Assembly: GCF_052857255.1 (NCBI RefSeq)
Contig: NC_135505.1
Span: forward strand, 134,037,967-134,101,966
Length of the DNA: 64,000 nucleotides
DNA from: Amblyomma americanum
Taxonomy: Eukaryota > Arthropoda > Arachnida > Ixodida > Ixodidae
Direction: 5' to 3'
The notes under the pieces are model-generated. The model was not told the origin of the DNA and made no database searches. It saw only the letters and a program-made list of their open reading frames with translations. The position numbers and the translations under genes were made by a program. Of the stretch, positions 12,701-21,234 are shown piece after piece; the first letter of the stretch is position 1, and each line of letters opens with the position of its first letter.

Positions 12701-15700
12701 CACTCATTTGCGCATTGAGAGCGGAAAGGTGCGCATTTTCATTTTCGTCGCTATTGAGGAGTCAAAAAGTCGTTTTATTTAAGCTAGCGCTAAATTATTT
12801 ACGCGACTTTTCAGCGTAAAGGGCAATTGAAAGCGGAACGCGACTTACGCAGCGATATTATTATGAACTGAAAAATGCAGTACTCGCTTGTTCTTAACAA
12901 GTGTACTTTAAGCAATTGCTTTGGCGAAACACGTAAATAGAAGACATTAGGCTGAACGACAAATTACGGATGAGGTGAAGACAGCGCAACTGCGCTTGTT
13001 CTTTCTTGGCCTCTCCTTCGATTTGTCCTTCCGGGCAGTTTTCACTCTTAAATCCCGTAATTTTATTTAGCTTTCGCGGGTAATTTTACGTTTACCGCTG
13101 ACCCGCGGTGTGTGGGGAGTGCAGGTGTGGCTGCAGCTGGTGGGCTCGGAGGGGTCGTCGCGCACCTTCCTGCTCAAGGACGAGAGCGTGAACCCGGGCA
13201 CTCTGCAGCGCAAGTCCGAGGACTACTTCCTGGCCACCACCGAGCGAGCCCTGGGGGAGATCACCGAGGTGCAGGCGGAGACGAGTGCAGATTTGTTTTA
13301 CTTCTTTAGCTGGAAGGAAGGCTCTCTGTTGTATGTCTTACGCTGTAGTATGTCGTAACCAAATATAGTAGCCTATGTATCCGTCGAGAGCAGATGCAAG
13401 CATGAAATGCGCTTCAAGAAAGGCACAGCGTATTCTATAGGACGGCTCCCTTAACCATAACGTTGGATTCCAGAGTGGCGCGCGTTCCTCCGCTGGTTCG
13501 ACACGTTGAGCGGCATGTGCCGTTGACCAGGGAATCGTGCCATTGCATTCGTAGGAACACACGCAACGCTGGATCTATATACGGCACGGAATGTTGCGGC
13601 GATAAGCACTCGGATTGTTTACACGCGTCGCCAAAATGGGATGCACACATGCACAACCTTCAGCCTGGAGTCAATTCCACACTTGATTGGCACCGGGAGG
13701 TGTGGAGAGGGAATCGGCGTCGCACACGTAATGCTACGCGCAGCCGCGGTAGCCCCCTCTTCGCCGTCTCTCCAGAAGCTTCGAAGGCCGGCCGCGCGGC
13801 GCCATTTGGCTCGTGGCGCGCTTGTCGCTTAAGCGTGCGCCAATCTGCATACAATTCCGGAGGATTGTTTCGGGAAGTTTGCCTATGTATACGTTCTCTG
13901 GTTCACTATGATGTTCCCCTGAGTTCGCCTTGAACGGGAGCCGAAACCACTTCGTGCTTCGAACTCCCGCGGTTTTCTGTTCGCTAAAGAGAACGCTGTG
14001 TATGTGGGCCGAGCCATAAGGAACATGTGAGCCAATAGAGAGGCTACATACTACTTTAACCCGTCAGGACTGACTGGAAGTGTCCTGATGGAGCATGGCT
14101 GCTCAGGTGGTGTTCACACTGGAGGCCCGTGGCGGACGACCGCCCTGGTTCCTGCACACGGTGGTGGTGCAAGACATGCTCGAGGACCTGGTGTGGGTGT
14201 TCTTCGTCGAGCAGTGGTTGCACCCCGGAGGCGAGCAGGAGCCGAGCAGCTTCCGCTTCCGGCCAGCTGACGGGCGGCAGCAGGCGGACTTCTGGACGCT
14301 GTTCAGGTGAGGATGGCGCCACCAAATTGTTTTCTTCCCGTGTGCAAGGAAGGGGGCTGGGGGATGGTAAACAGTTCGCGGGAGATTAGTCGGCAATTCC
14401 CTGGAGGCCTTGCTACCATGCTAGCACTGACTAAAGGTGCAATGGTTAGTCATCTGGGGACTAACTTCGCCGCCAGAACCATTCGCCACGAAAAGAGGAA
14501 GCTTCACTCTTGTGAAGACTAGCTCTAAAGGCACATCAATGGCAGTTAGCCTCCTTCATAACCTCTTCTATCTTTGTTCAGGCGGCGTCTGCAGCGCCAC
14601 TTCTTCACGGGCCACACGTGGTTCAACGTGATCGCGCGCTACCGCAGCTCCAAGTTCACGCGCGCCCAGCGGGTCACGTGCGCGCTGTTCATCATCCTGT
14701 CGGCCATGATGTTCAACGTCATGTACCACGACGTGGACACCAGCTCGGACTCGGAGCACCTCAGCTTCTTCGAGGTGCCCGTGCACTTGAACGACTTCCT
14801 GCTGGGCCTCCAGGTGAGCAGCACTGGCGTCCGTCTGGCCGTGCAAGCGGCCGCCGTAAGCATTGGAATAGTCGGACCGGTTCCGCCCACTCAGAGAAAA
14901 AGGCCCCTAGTATTGGTCTCCAAATTAGCCTTGTACTGCACCAGCTGAGACCTCCATCATCGTCATCGTCATCAACCTAACTACGTTCACTGCATGGCAG
15001 TGAATTCTCCCATATCTCTCCAATTAGCCCTGTTCTGTGCCGGCTGCGGGCACCTCTTTCCCGCAGACTTCCTAATCCCATCCGCCCGCCCAATTTTCTG
15101 CCACTCCCTGCTAGGCTTGCCTTCTCTTCGCCTTAAATTTCCTAATATGACGATCCTCCTTTGCTTTCTGCCGCCCAGTGCTGCGTGTTGGTTTTCCTAT
15201 AGGAATCCATTTCGGTACCCTGAAGCACCCATTATTCATGTGTCCTCCGTTGTTCCGCTTGTTAATAATAACGCTAATTGTGACGACTTCACTAACTCAA
15301 TGGCTTCTTTTCTTTTTCAACTCTTCTCGGGAAATCGGGAATGCCGGGTCCTCGTTCTTATACGTACAGAAGATGTCGTGCAGTTTGGCAAAAAGGATTT
15401 TTCATATTCCGGAGCCCTCCACTGCGGCACCTCTTTCTCTTTCTGCTTTCACTGTCAACTTCCTCACTCGCCGCGGTGGCTAGGGCGCTCGGCTACTGAT
15501 CCGGAGTTCCCGGGTTCGAACCCGACCGCGGCGGCTGCGTTTTTATGGAGGCAAAACGCTAAGGCGCCCGTGTACTGTGCAATGTCAGTGCACGTTAAAG
15601 ATCCCCAGCTGGTCGAAATTTTTCCAGAGCCCTCCACTACGGCACCTCTTTCTTCCTTTCTTCTTTCACTCCCTCCGTTATCCCTTCCCTTACGGCGCGG

Positions 15701-18259
15701 TTCAGGTCTCCAACGATATATGAGACAGATACTGCGCCATTTCCTTTTCCCAAAAACCAATTATGATTATTATAACTTTCTCCCCTCCCTTACGGCACGG
15801 TTCAGATGTCCACCGAGATGTGAAAATTACTGCGCCATTTCCTTTCCTCAAAAACCAATTATTCTCGGTTTTCCACGGCGTATACTGTAGGAGGCAAATG
15901 TAGCGCAAGCAGAACGACTATATTCTAACGGAGAGATGAAATACTAGCGTGGTTGATCAATAGTTCTGAAGTGTGATAATCACTCCTGGAAAGTGATGGC
16001 CGTGGTCATTTGTACCCCTCTTTCAATTATTTTTGTTTTCTTCCGTGCTAGTTTGCATTATTATGCTGGCATTTTAGTGCGATATTATTGAGGTGTCAAA
16101 CACTCCCGATGTCAGAGACGCATTTCAGGCCGAGGGAGGTCACGTGACCTTATGACCTCGTCGTAACCTGCCCTGATTGGTCGAGAGAGGTCACGCGACC
16201 TTGTGACGCCCGCACAACCTGCCTGGCGTGGCAGGTTGGCCATCGGATTGGGAGCAACGTGTCTTCCGTGGTAGTTGGCAGTTAAATTATTAATCGAGAA
16301 ATGTCAAGTGACATTGTGACGTCATAACTCCTTGCCCACCAGGTTGTGAGCAACCTGGTTTCTAGACAGCAGCCTACTAAAGGATCGAAGTGAAGAATCA
16401 GAAAAAAGATGAGATATGCAAATGTCGGCACCGTGGCAGCATAGCGGATATCTGCTACAGCTGCTAGCAGTTCGAATATGGCTGTTTCTGGACAGAAAAT
16501 TGCAAAGAAACTGACGCAGATACACACAAGTTGCAGGAGAGGCTGCGACACCCGTGAAATCAATGCATTACATTCTTAAGGTGACTTAAGGACGGCCCCC
16601 CATAGTTTTTGTTTGTGCTCTTTGATACATTATATGGCTTCTAGGTCCTTATTGTCGCTTCCAGGTGCAGCATTACAGGTGCTTAAGAAGCTTTCGGAAC
16701 AAGGATGCAATAAAAAGCCAAATTTCTTCCACTGTTTCGAGGAGCAGCCTAGCTGTCATAGAGTGCTTGAATGTTTGAGTCGTGCGAGCTTAAACCCATA
16801 AATTATAATCAAGGGCATTTTTTTCAACGGGAACTTGCTTATCAACCCATTTTTTTTTTCTGATTCGTAACATTGCACATAACAATCAATATATCCGCAG
16901 ATCCCTCCTCGGGATGCTCGTAGTTTCCTGCTATTTTTTTGTAATAACCCACTCCATTTCTTTTCTGAGACAGTGTGAAAAAAACATTGAAATCAAGATT
17001 TTGTTACCCCTCGAACTATTACAGAACTGCTTAAAAAATATAAGTAATGTCTAACAAAGTTGGACTTGAGTACCGTGCATACCTTTGATTTCTTGGCTTC
17101 ATGCTTAGACTGCCACGAAGTACGACTGCTTGTTCCTGAAACTTCTATGGGGCACTCTCAATTGATGGCTCACTGTCTGGGCCCAGGTTTGGCTAAACTC
17201 TGCCCCTGACCCGCAGGTCAGCCTGGTGACGGTGCCGCTGGGCGTGTTCGTCATCTTCGTGTTCAGCAACTGCCGACCGCGGCCCATGAGCGCGGCTCCC
17301 GAGCGCCGGAAGCCGCGCATCTCGCTCTTCAGCTACCTGGACAACCTTTCGCACAACTACTCCGAGTCGCGCAGCGAGCACCGCACCCAGATGCTGCAGG
17401 TATGTGCGCACTCGTTTCGTCTGTAACATCCCTCTGTTTGCGGAACAAAATACTTGCAGTAGAACTGAAAGGTGTTCTTGGAGCCTTTTGTAGGGACCAT
17501 GTAATGAGCAATGACTACGGCATGTGGTGCCAGACTGACCATTTCCGAACTATGAAGGAAGCGATCAAAATCCGCTGGCGATAACAGGGTGGGATGCGAC
17601 AAGTCTGCGTTGATTTATTGGTTTTACGCTTCGCTATTATATTGATCGCCTTCCCATGGTCTTGTTGAACTTGATTTTGCTGTGGGCTTTTGGTGAGCGT
17701 AGGGTTCTGAAGGGTAGATGTGGGCGGGTGGATGGAGGCGCGGAGGCCTAGATTGTGCACGAAATTTGAATCGGCTTACCTAACTGGGCAGTTTCATGTG
17801 TGGCAGCAGGCTTTTCAGACTTTCTTACGAAGTTAGTTTGCAGTAAGCGTCATTAAAAATTTGATTTTTGTTTAGTTCATATGCAGCTAGAAAAAAAGAT
17901 AATGATATATCATGTGGTTTTAATCCATTATTCAGGAGTACGCCCGGCTAGTTCGCGAGGGGCGCCGAGGCCTGCTGCCCTGGTGGTTCCAGCTGGTCGG
18001 CTGGGTGGTGGCGATTGCCGGCTCGCTTGTCTGCTCGGTGGTGATCTGCTTGTACGGCTTCTCGTACGGCGACAAGCGCTCCAAGGAGTGGCTCTTCCGC
18101 TCCCTAACCGGCCTGCTGCACAACGAGATCATTCTGGAGCCGCTCAAAGTCATCCTCATCTCGGCCTGCCTCGCCCGACTCATACCGAGGCCACCCGAGG
18201 TGGACGACTACAGCCTGCGCAACACGCTCACCGAGCTGCCCGACGACCTGAGGCCGTGA
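3540..18259 (+). CDS. Polycystin-1-like GPS/PLAT receptor lacking the channel block (13 exons)
   Basis: Exons: 3540-3773, 4566-4733, 5482-5698, 6492-6702, 7636-7818, 8559-8826, 9560-9922, 11219-11440, 13125-13268, 14107-14306, 14582-14813, 17217-17399, 17936-18259. All have AG acceptors and GT donors, all phases match, and the total is 2949 nt (982 aa). The protein has a signal peptide (about residues 14-31), a ~400-residue ectodomain resembling a polycystin REJ/GAIN region, a GPS motif (500-531), TM1 (~558-579), a PLAT domain (~604-720), TM2 (~768-786), TM3 (~815-832), TM4 (~895-918) and TM5 (~943-960). It stops about 20 residues later. Polycystin-1 family proteins normally add six more TM segments homologous to PKD2, and none is seen here. 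By family, it should be a membrane receptor cleaved at the GPS. The ligand and tissue are unknown. An alternative start exists at M6 (3555). PKD1 versus PKDREJ orthology cannot be settled by eye. Confidence 0.85.
3796..4320. repeat. ~500-bp dispersed repeat, copy 1 (intron 1)
   Basis: The sequence starts with 'gcgatagcattggagttctc' and ends near 'cctaaggtgacttaagcgtc'. Internal segments such as 'tgcaaagaaactgacgca', 'gtgacctt...tgacgtcat' units and 'gctgctagcag' recur in the same order at 16080-16610. The ends look weakly like inverted repeats, which suggests a non-autonomous DNA transposon. No coding frame is visible. Confidence 0.6.
4566..4733 (+). CDS. Polycystin-like exon 2
   Basis: The acceptor is 'catccacatttgcag' and the donor 'ctg|gtaaaa'; phase 0 to 0, 56 codons. 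It encodes a beta-rich extracellular segment with an N-glycosylation sequon (NVT) and one Cys. Its GC content is much higher than the flanking introns. Confidence 0.75.
4770..5200. repeat. ~500-bp dispersed repeat, deleted copy (intron 2)
   Basis: It shares 'ctgacgtcatcacaacctg', 'ccaccggattatgagca' and the end motif 'attaacgctatcgcgtcgta' with copies at 3796 and 16080. The middle third is missing or replaced, so it is treated as a degenerate relative. Confidence 0.45.
5482..5698 (+). CDS. Polycystin-like exon 3
   Basis: The acceptor is 'tttctttggcatcag'. The exon ends in phase 1 at 'ccgg|gtgagc'. It encodes an Ala/Leu-rich helical segment, as expected for the helical part of a GAIN-like region. 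Confidence 0.75.
6492..6702 (+). CDS. Polycystin-like exon 4
   Basis: The acceptor is 'tttctttgtgtccag'. Two bases complete the split Gly codon from exon 3, and the exon ends in phase 2 at 'cccag|gtgggc'. It encodes a helical Leu/Arg/Ser-rich ectodomain segment with one Cys near its end. Confidence 0.75.
7135..7599. mobile_element. Foldback MITE with ~85-bp arms (intron 4)
   Basis: The left arm (about 7135-7226) has 'cgctctaaacacgactagg', 'gggagtaaaaagggagta' and 'cccttttaggggca'. The right arm (about 7510-7599) holds the complement, including 'tgcccctaaaagg' and 'acttactcccttttaacc'. The loop is about 280 bp. The same arm sequence makes up the short MITE at 38679-38806. Confidence 0.55.
7636..7818 (+). 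CDS. Polycystin-like exon 5
   Basis: The acceptor is 'cgttacttgatgcag'. One base completes an Arg codon, and the exon ends in phase 2 at 'gccag|gtggga'. The encoded segment starts with a Leu-rich helix and then a beta-rich part. A foldback MITE ends about 35 bp upstream of the acceptor. Confidence 0.75.
8559..8826 (+). CDS. Polycystin-like exon 6
   Basis: One base joins the AG of exon 5 to make Arg, then 89 codons follow and the donor is 'ctgcag|gtgggt'. It contains 'MDVSPFPCADDALLNTQF', which resembles the 'NPFxW' region that precedes the GPS module in polycystins. An open frame upstream (from 8436) is in another frame and is treated as intron. Confidence 0.75.
9560..9922 (+). CDS. Polycystin-like exon 7: GPS module
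   Basis: Acceptor 'tgcacgacgcag', 121 codons, donor 'cggaag|gtgatt', phase 0. It ends the GAIN-like ectodomain and carries the whole GPS motif, followed by 'VAPNEISW', the kind of sequence that leads into TM1 in polycystins. Confidence 0.85.
9776..9880 (+). other. GPS autoproteolysis motif in the polycystin-like protein
   Basis: Cys residues at protein positions 500, 513, 525 and 527 and Trp at 503 give the GPS signature, which ends in 'HCRCSHLSWFSGA'. Cleavage in this family occurs between the Leu and the following Ser/Thr, here L530|S531. All residues normally needed for self-cleavage (His-Leu-Ser) are present, so cleavage is predicted. Confidence 0.85.
9967..10250 (-). mobile_element. RTE-like LINE 3' fragment (intron 7)
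   Basis: On the minus strand the frame reads 'VRKFAGIRWPQLAQDRV', which resembles the C-terminal tail of RTE-type reverse-transcriptase ORFs common in tick genomes. It then runs into the element's 3' end. Related tails lie at 14952-15240, 47551-47650, 60770-60890 and 62745-62850. This copy is truncated and not functional. Confidence 0.55.
11219..11440 (+). CDS. Polycystin-like exon 8: TM1 and start of PLAT
   Basis: The acceptor is 'tgtgctcatgcgcag' and the donor 'agcaag|gtgcgc'; 74 codons, phase 0. It contains TM1 ('LLVSSCVLALWLLYGAVLLW') and the first PLAT strand 'YIVTIITG'. Confidence 0.85.
11483..12134. mobile_element. Large foldback (palindromic) element, intron 8
   Basis: It has two ~285-bp inverted arms around a ~91-nt centre (11766-11856). 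The arms pair closely: 11742-11765 with 11857-11880 perfectly, 11660-11690 with 11931-11960, and the termini 'tacagtgccttccgcctaa' with 'ttaggtgaacaccctgta'. The flanking TA on both sides (11481-11482, 12135-12136) suggests a TA target duplication. There is no ORF, so it looks like a non-autonomous DNA transposon. Confidence 0.75.
13125..13268 (+). CDS. Polycystin-like exon 9: PLAT domain
   Basis: Acceptor 'gtggggagtgcag', donor 'accgag|gtgcag', 48 codons, phase 0. It encodes 'VWLQLVGSEGSSRTFLL' and ends 'ALGEITE', matching the PLAT pattern of strands before the 'hDNsG' loop. Reading past 13268 in frame soon loses PLAT resemblance, which supports this donor. Confidence 0.8.
14107..14306 (+). 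CDS. Polycystin-like exon 10: end of PLAT
   Basis: The acceptor is 'gagcatggctgctcag' and the donor 'ttcag|gtgagg', phase 2. 'PPWFLHTVVVQDM' is the typical PLAT strand pattern (W-F-L then V-V-V-x-D). The segment that follows is the loop between PLAT and TM2. The exon is completed by one base of exon 11. Confidence 0.85.
14582..14813 (+). CDS. Polycystin-like exon 11: TM2
   Basis: The acceptor is 'ctatctttgttcag' and the donor 'ctccag|gtgagc'; one base plus 77 codons. It starts with 'HFFTGHTWFNVI' and then TM2 'RVTCALFIILSAMMFNVMY', the conserved polycystin/PKDREJ arrangement after PLAT. Confidence 0.85.
14952..15240 (-). mobile_element. RTE-like LINE 3' fragments (intron 11)
   Basis: It begins with a (TCATCG)-type tail, then 'ctctccaattagccctgtt', 'cccgcagacttcctaatcc' and 'ctgctaggcttgccttctc', the antisense of the RTE-like tail also seen at 9967. 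The 'gcttgcc...ggaatccatt' block appears twice, so two fragments may be joined. Confidence 0.5.
15405..15865 (+). mobile_element. SINE cluster: one full copy flanked by partial copies
   Basis: A full tRNA-derived SINE at about 15470-15773 has the B box 'gggttcgaaccc', the body motif 'cagtgcacgttaaagatccc' and a terminal 'aaaaaccaattatgattatt'. It lacks the 'tcagtggtt' of the A box. A partial body precedes it (15405-15465), and a second 3' tail follows (15778-15865). This arrangement suggests nested insertion. Confidence 0.75.
16080..16610. repeat. ~500-bp dispersed repeat, copy 2 (intron 11)
   Basis: It matches the 3796-4320 copy in order: several 'gaggtcacgtgacctt' and 'gtgacgtcat' units, then 'gatatctgctac', 'gctgctagcag', 'ttgcaaagaaactgacgca' and 'ttaaggtgacttaag'. 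Repeated 'ggtcacgcgacc' motifs make it locally palindromic. Confidence 0.6.
17217..17399 (+). CDS. Polycystin-like exon 12: TM3 and cytoplasmic loop
   Basis: The acceptor is 'gcccctgacccgcag' and the donor 'ctgcag|gtatgt'; 61 codons, phase 0. 'VSLVTVPLGVFVIFVFSN' is TM3, preceded in exon 11 by 'DFLLGLQ'. The following basic loop is shorter than in vertebrate polycystin-1. Confidence 0.85.
17936..18259 (+). CDS. Polycystin-like exon 13: TM4, TM5, stop
   Basis: The acceptor is 'aatccattattcag'. It encodes 'LPWWFQLVGWVVAIAG' (TM4), then 'LEPLKVILISACLARLI' (TM5), the conserved polycystin TM4-TM5 hairpin with its L-x-P-L-K-V motif. It ends at TGA 18257-18259. There is no GT donor near the stop, so this is read as the true last exon. 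Confidence 0.85.
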   Translation, partial: EYARLVREGRRGLLPWWFQLVGWVVAIAGSLVCSVVICLYGFSYGDKRSKEWLFRSLTGLLHNEIILEPLKVILISACLARLIPRPPEVDDYSLRNTLTELPDDLRP

Positions 18260-18930
18260 CGGCCTCCGCGGCTCCTGCGGCGCAGTGTGATCGTCGGGCG
18301 AGAGAGGGCGCCACCTTTCAGTGTTTGAAAACTTTGAACGCGCTTAATTCCGAACTAGGTGGCCATTCCTAGCTAAACAACAAAATTAAGATACTTTTTT
18401 TTTCATAGTGACGCTGCGTGGGCCTTTTAGGCTCGTGTACTATGTGCTCATTAGACAGGTACTGAACGCAGCCGAGATTTAAAGATGTGACGCTTTTTTT
18501 TACTCACCTGCCCAGGATACAGACACACGTGTTATGCACGTAATTTGCTTCTTCTGAAGTTTTTGTGAAAACTTCTTCTAGAATTGCGAGTATGCAGCAC
18601 CTTCATTTCAATGTTTCAGATAATAGTTTCTCCAGCATTACTCCGTAGGCCGAAACTTTGATGTTTTGGCGGCAGGAAAAATATTCGGAGCGTGACGAAA
18701 ATGTTTTCATGGTTTAGTGTGAAAAATGCACGCACTACTTTGCGTTATAATTCACTACGTCGACTTGATGCAATTGCAGTCGGAGTCACATTTCTTTGCG
18801 ATCTTCCTTTTGTTGTGTGGACGTGAATGCGTTTTTTTTTCTCTGCACTTTCACTTACGCACCGTGGTTTTTTCTGAAATAAAACAAAACCTTGGAGCTT
18901 CGAATGTTTTCGTCTTCTTTCCTAATAAAG
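18260..18930 (+). promoter_or_regulatory. 3' UTR of the polycystin-like gene with poly(A) signals
   Basis: AATAAA hexamers occur at 18878-18883 and 18924-18929, about 620-670 nt after the stop, followed by T-rich sequence. Either could end the transcript. Confidence 0.5.
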
Positions 18931-19130
18931 TGGAAATTCATCTCGCGATCTACATTCGTGTCAATGTTACCCTGTTGGTCCATAGATGTCTTGTGCGGTG
19001 ACTGGGGTCAACATAATGAAGCCTCTATACCTGTTCTATCCCGCTTTCTTTTTTGTAGTTTCTTTCCTCATAGTCTGGGCTAAGACTCATCGCTTATGCC
19101 TGCCCTCTAAAAGACGTTAGCCACAGCATC

Positions 19131-19331
19131 ATGATGTTCATCGCCATTGGCAAAGTTGATGTTCCGAGCCTCTCACAAAATAAAAGAGCCGCCTTGTGTC
19201 CGCAGGGCCCAAAGGAATGTCGGACCTGCTGTGAAGAGCTGTCTGCTGCTGCAATTAAGAGTGCTGCAGCAACAGAAGCTCTGAGCGCGAAAAATAAAGA
19301 TTTCTCGTCCTCCCCGGGAAAAAAGAAATGA
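19131..19331 (+). CDS. Short ORF between genes, doubtful
   Basis: A 66-codon frame starts with two Met codons. After a possible acceptor 'cgccttgtgtccgcag' (exon from 19206) it reads a plausible Cys/Ala/Lys-rich tail ending 'SSSPGKKK'. It could be a terminal exon of an unseen isoform, since 19206 is in phase 0, or chance. I do not recognise it. Confidence 0.2.
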   Translation: MMFIAIGKVDVPSLSQNKRAALCPQGPKECRTCCEELSAAAIKSAAATEALSAKNKDFSSSPGKKK

Positions 19332-19739
19332 CATTAATCTTTAAGTTCTACCTATACCCAACCTCATAAGAGCGTGCACTCCGAAGCCGGCGTGAGAAGC
19401 AAGTGAAAGCTGCGTTTGCCGATTAAGCCTTGCAAAGACAGCGGCAGCTTCGACACTGGAGAAAGTTCATCACATTAACATTTGCATTCCTTATGATTTC
19501 TTTTCCACTCCCGATTTATTCATTCCTTTAGTAGGTCTGAACAGCACGGGTGGTTGCAAGACGAAGTTAAAGTAATTATTCGTTATTAATAATTGCAAAG
19601 ACAAAAAAGAAAAGCTGTCGGTCGCGTGACAGTCGCACGCGACACCGCCAGGCACGGTCGCCCCGCTCACACCGGTCCCTATGCACCCAGAGCTCAGCAT
19701 TCAAGATCACGAGAGCGACCCTTAACTCCTCCTTCAGTC

Positions 19740-21234
19740 ATGGCTGGCATGGCGTGGACGCTTCACCCGGCACTGTTCTACGACAAGTACGGGCCCGTGT
19801 TGGTCCAGCTGTGGGAATCGGGTGCGCTGGGTGCCCTCTTCAGACCGGTACGTCGGCTCTCGAGGACCATCGGAGATGCGCTCACCTCCGGCCTCGCTTC
19901 TCGACCTCAGCCCGGCACCGACGTTGAGCTCGGAGGCGCCGAGGCTTCCGAGCTGCGCATCACGGATGCCAGCGTCGCCACCGACGACGAGGCCTGGACG
20001 CGGGTCAACCGCGAGCCGGGAGACACGTCTCCCGAGCCCAGCACTTCGCAGCAGAACGAGCTGGCCTTCCAGGGAGACCTGTACACCCAAATGAGACGCA
20101 ACCGCAGGCAACAAGAGCGAATCGAGAAGATTCGCGAGAACCGTCGCAAGTTCCTGGAAGGCAGCCACAGTTCGGCCTCCAGCAGAAAACGGAGAGTGCC
20201 AGGTCGTGGTGGCTCCATTCTAGCCTCGAAGAAGGAGAAGGCCCTCCACAGGAAGGTGGGCGGCGTCGGCACGCCGCTGACTGACATGGAAGGCGTGCCC
20301 CGGCCTCGAGGCGTGGTCATAGATGCGGGTGGCTCGTCTGATTCCGGTGAGAGTTCGGAGGCCGAGGGCGCTGGTGGAGCCCCGGAGAAACGCGGAGGTC
20401 AGCTCCTGGCCCAGGAGCTTCGCGCGGATAGCGACAGCCTGAAGGCGTTCAGGGCAATCCGAGGTGGCAAGAAGAAGGGCGGCGTGTCGCCACCGCCGAA
20501 CTTTGGCCGCCAGTCGGACACGCAGACTGAGACAGGGTCGCTTTCCAGCGAGATGCCACAGGAGGTACTCAGCGTGGGTTCCCCGGCCGCAGTACCGGAC
20601 CAGATGACCCCAACTGGAGAACCACCGAAGCGCAGTTCTCTCAAAACCAGGAAGGGATCAAAACCATCGGTTGGGCTGGGCCAACAAGAGGGTTCCGCGG
20701 TATCCATTTTGCAATCCGATAGGGAGGCTAAGATGAAGGCACTTGAGTTACAAGATGACAAACAAGCCCGACACAAGGGATCGAGATCGCCAACAGTCGC
20801 CTCATTGGAGATAGGTACGAGTGCCGTGAAAGGCAGCTTGCCACCTGGCGGCGTCTCAGTGTCAACCACCGTGCAGTCCAAAGATGAGAGACCAGTGTCA
20901 AGCGAAGAAAGCTCTTCGATGGCAAGCCCGTCCGGCGCCGTCGTGAAGAAAGAGAAGGTTAAAAAAACGAAGAAAAAAACACGGTCTCACAAGAAGAAAG
21001 GGAAGCACAAGTCTAAAGCAGCGCATGGCAAAGGAGAGGAAATGGTCGTGGTCCATGAAGACTGGTACAAAGCCGGAGAACAGAAGCCTGACGCCGGCGT
21101 TGAAAGCCAGGAACCTTCACCAGACGTGACCAGTTCCTCGGTCAGTCCCGGTCAGCCAGGACCATCCGATGGAGCCCTCAAAGCTGCGATAAGCGGGACC
21201 ACTGTCTTGCAAAAAGGTCCTGCGCCGAAGCAAG
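19740..21234 (+). CDS. Lys/Ser-rich gene, exon 1
   Basis: This is 498 codons plus one base, open throughout with high GC3, unlike the surrounding DNA. It ends at a near-consensus donor (GTAAGC). The frame stays open upstream to 19593, but the first ATG is at 19740. Confidence 0.7.

Noticed and set aside
13125..13358. Longer reading of exon 9 beyond 13268
   Set aside because: PLAT resemblance stops at 'GEITE', where a donor is present, and exon 10 continues the domain.
18260..19739. Missing polycystin TM6-TM11 exons downstream
   Set aside because: I looked for hydrophobic in-frame segments with splice borders and found none; the sequence is AT-rich 3' UTR and spacer.
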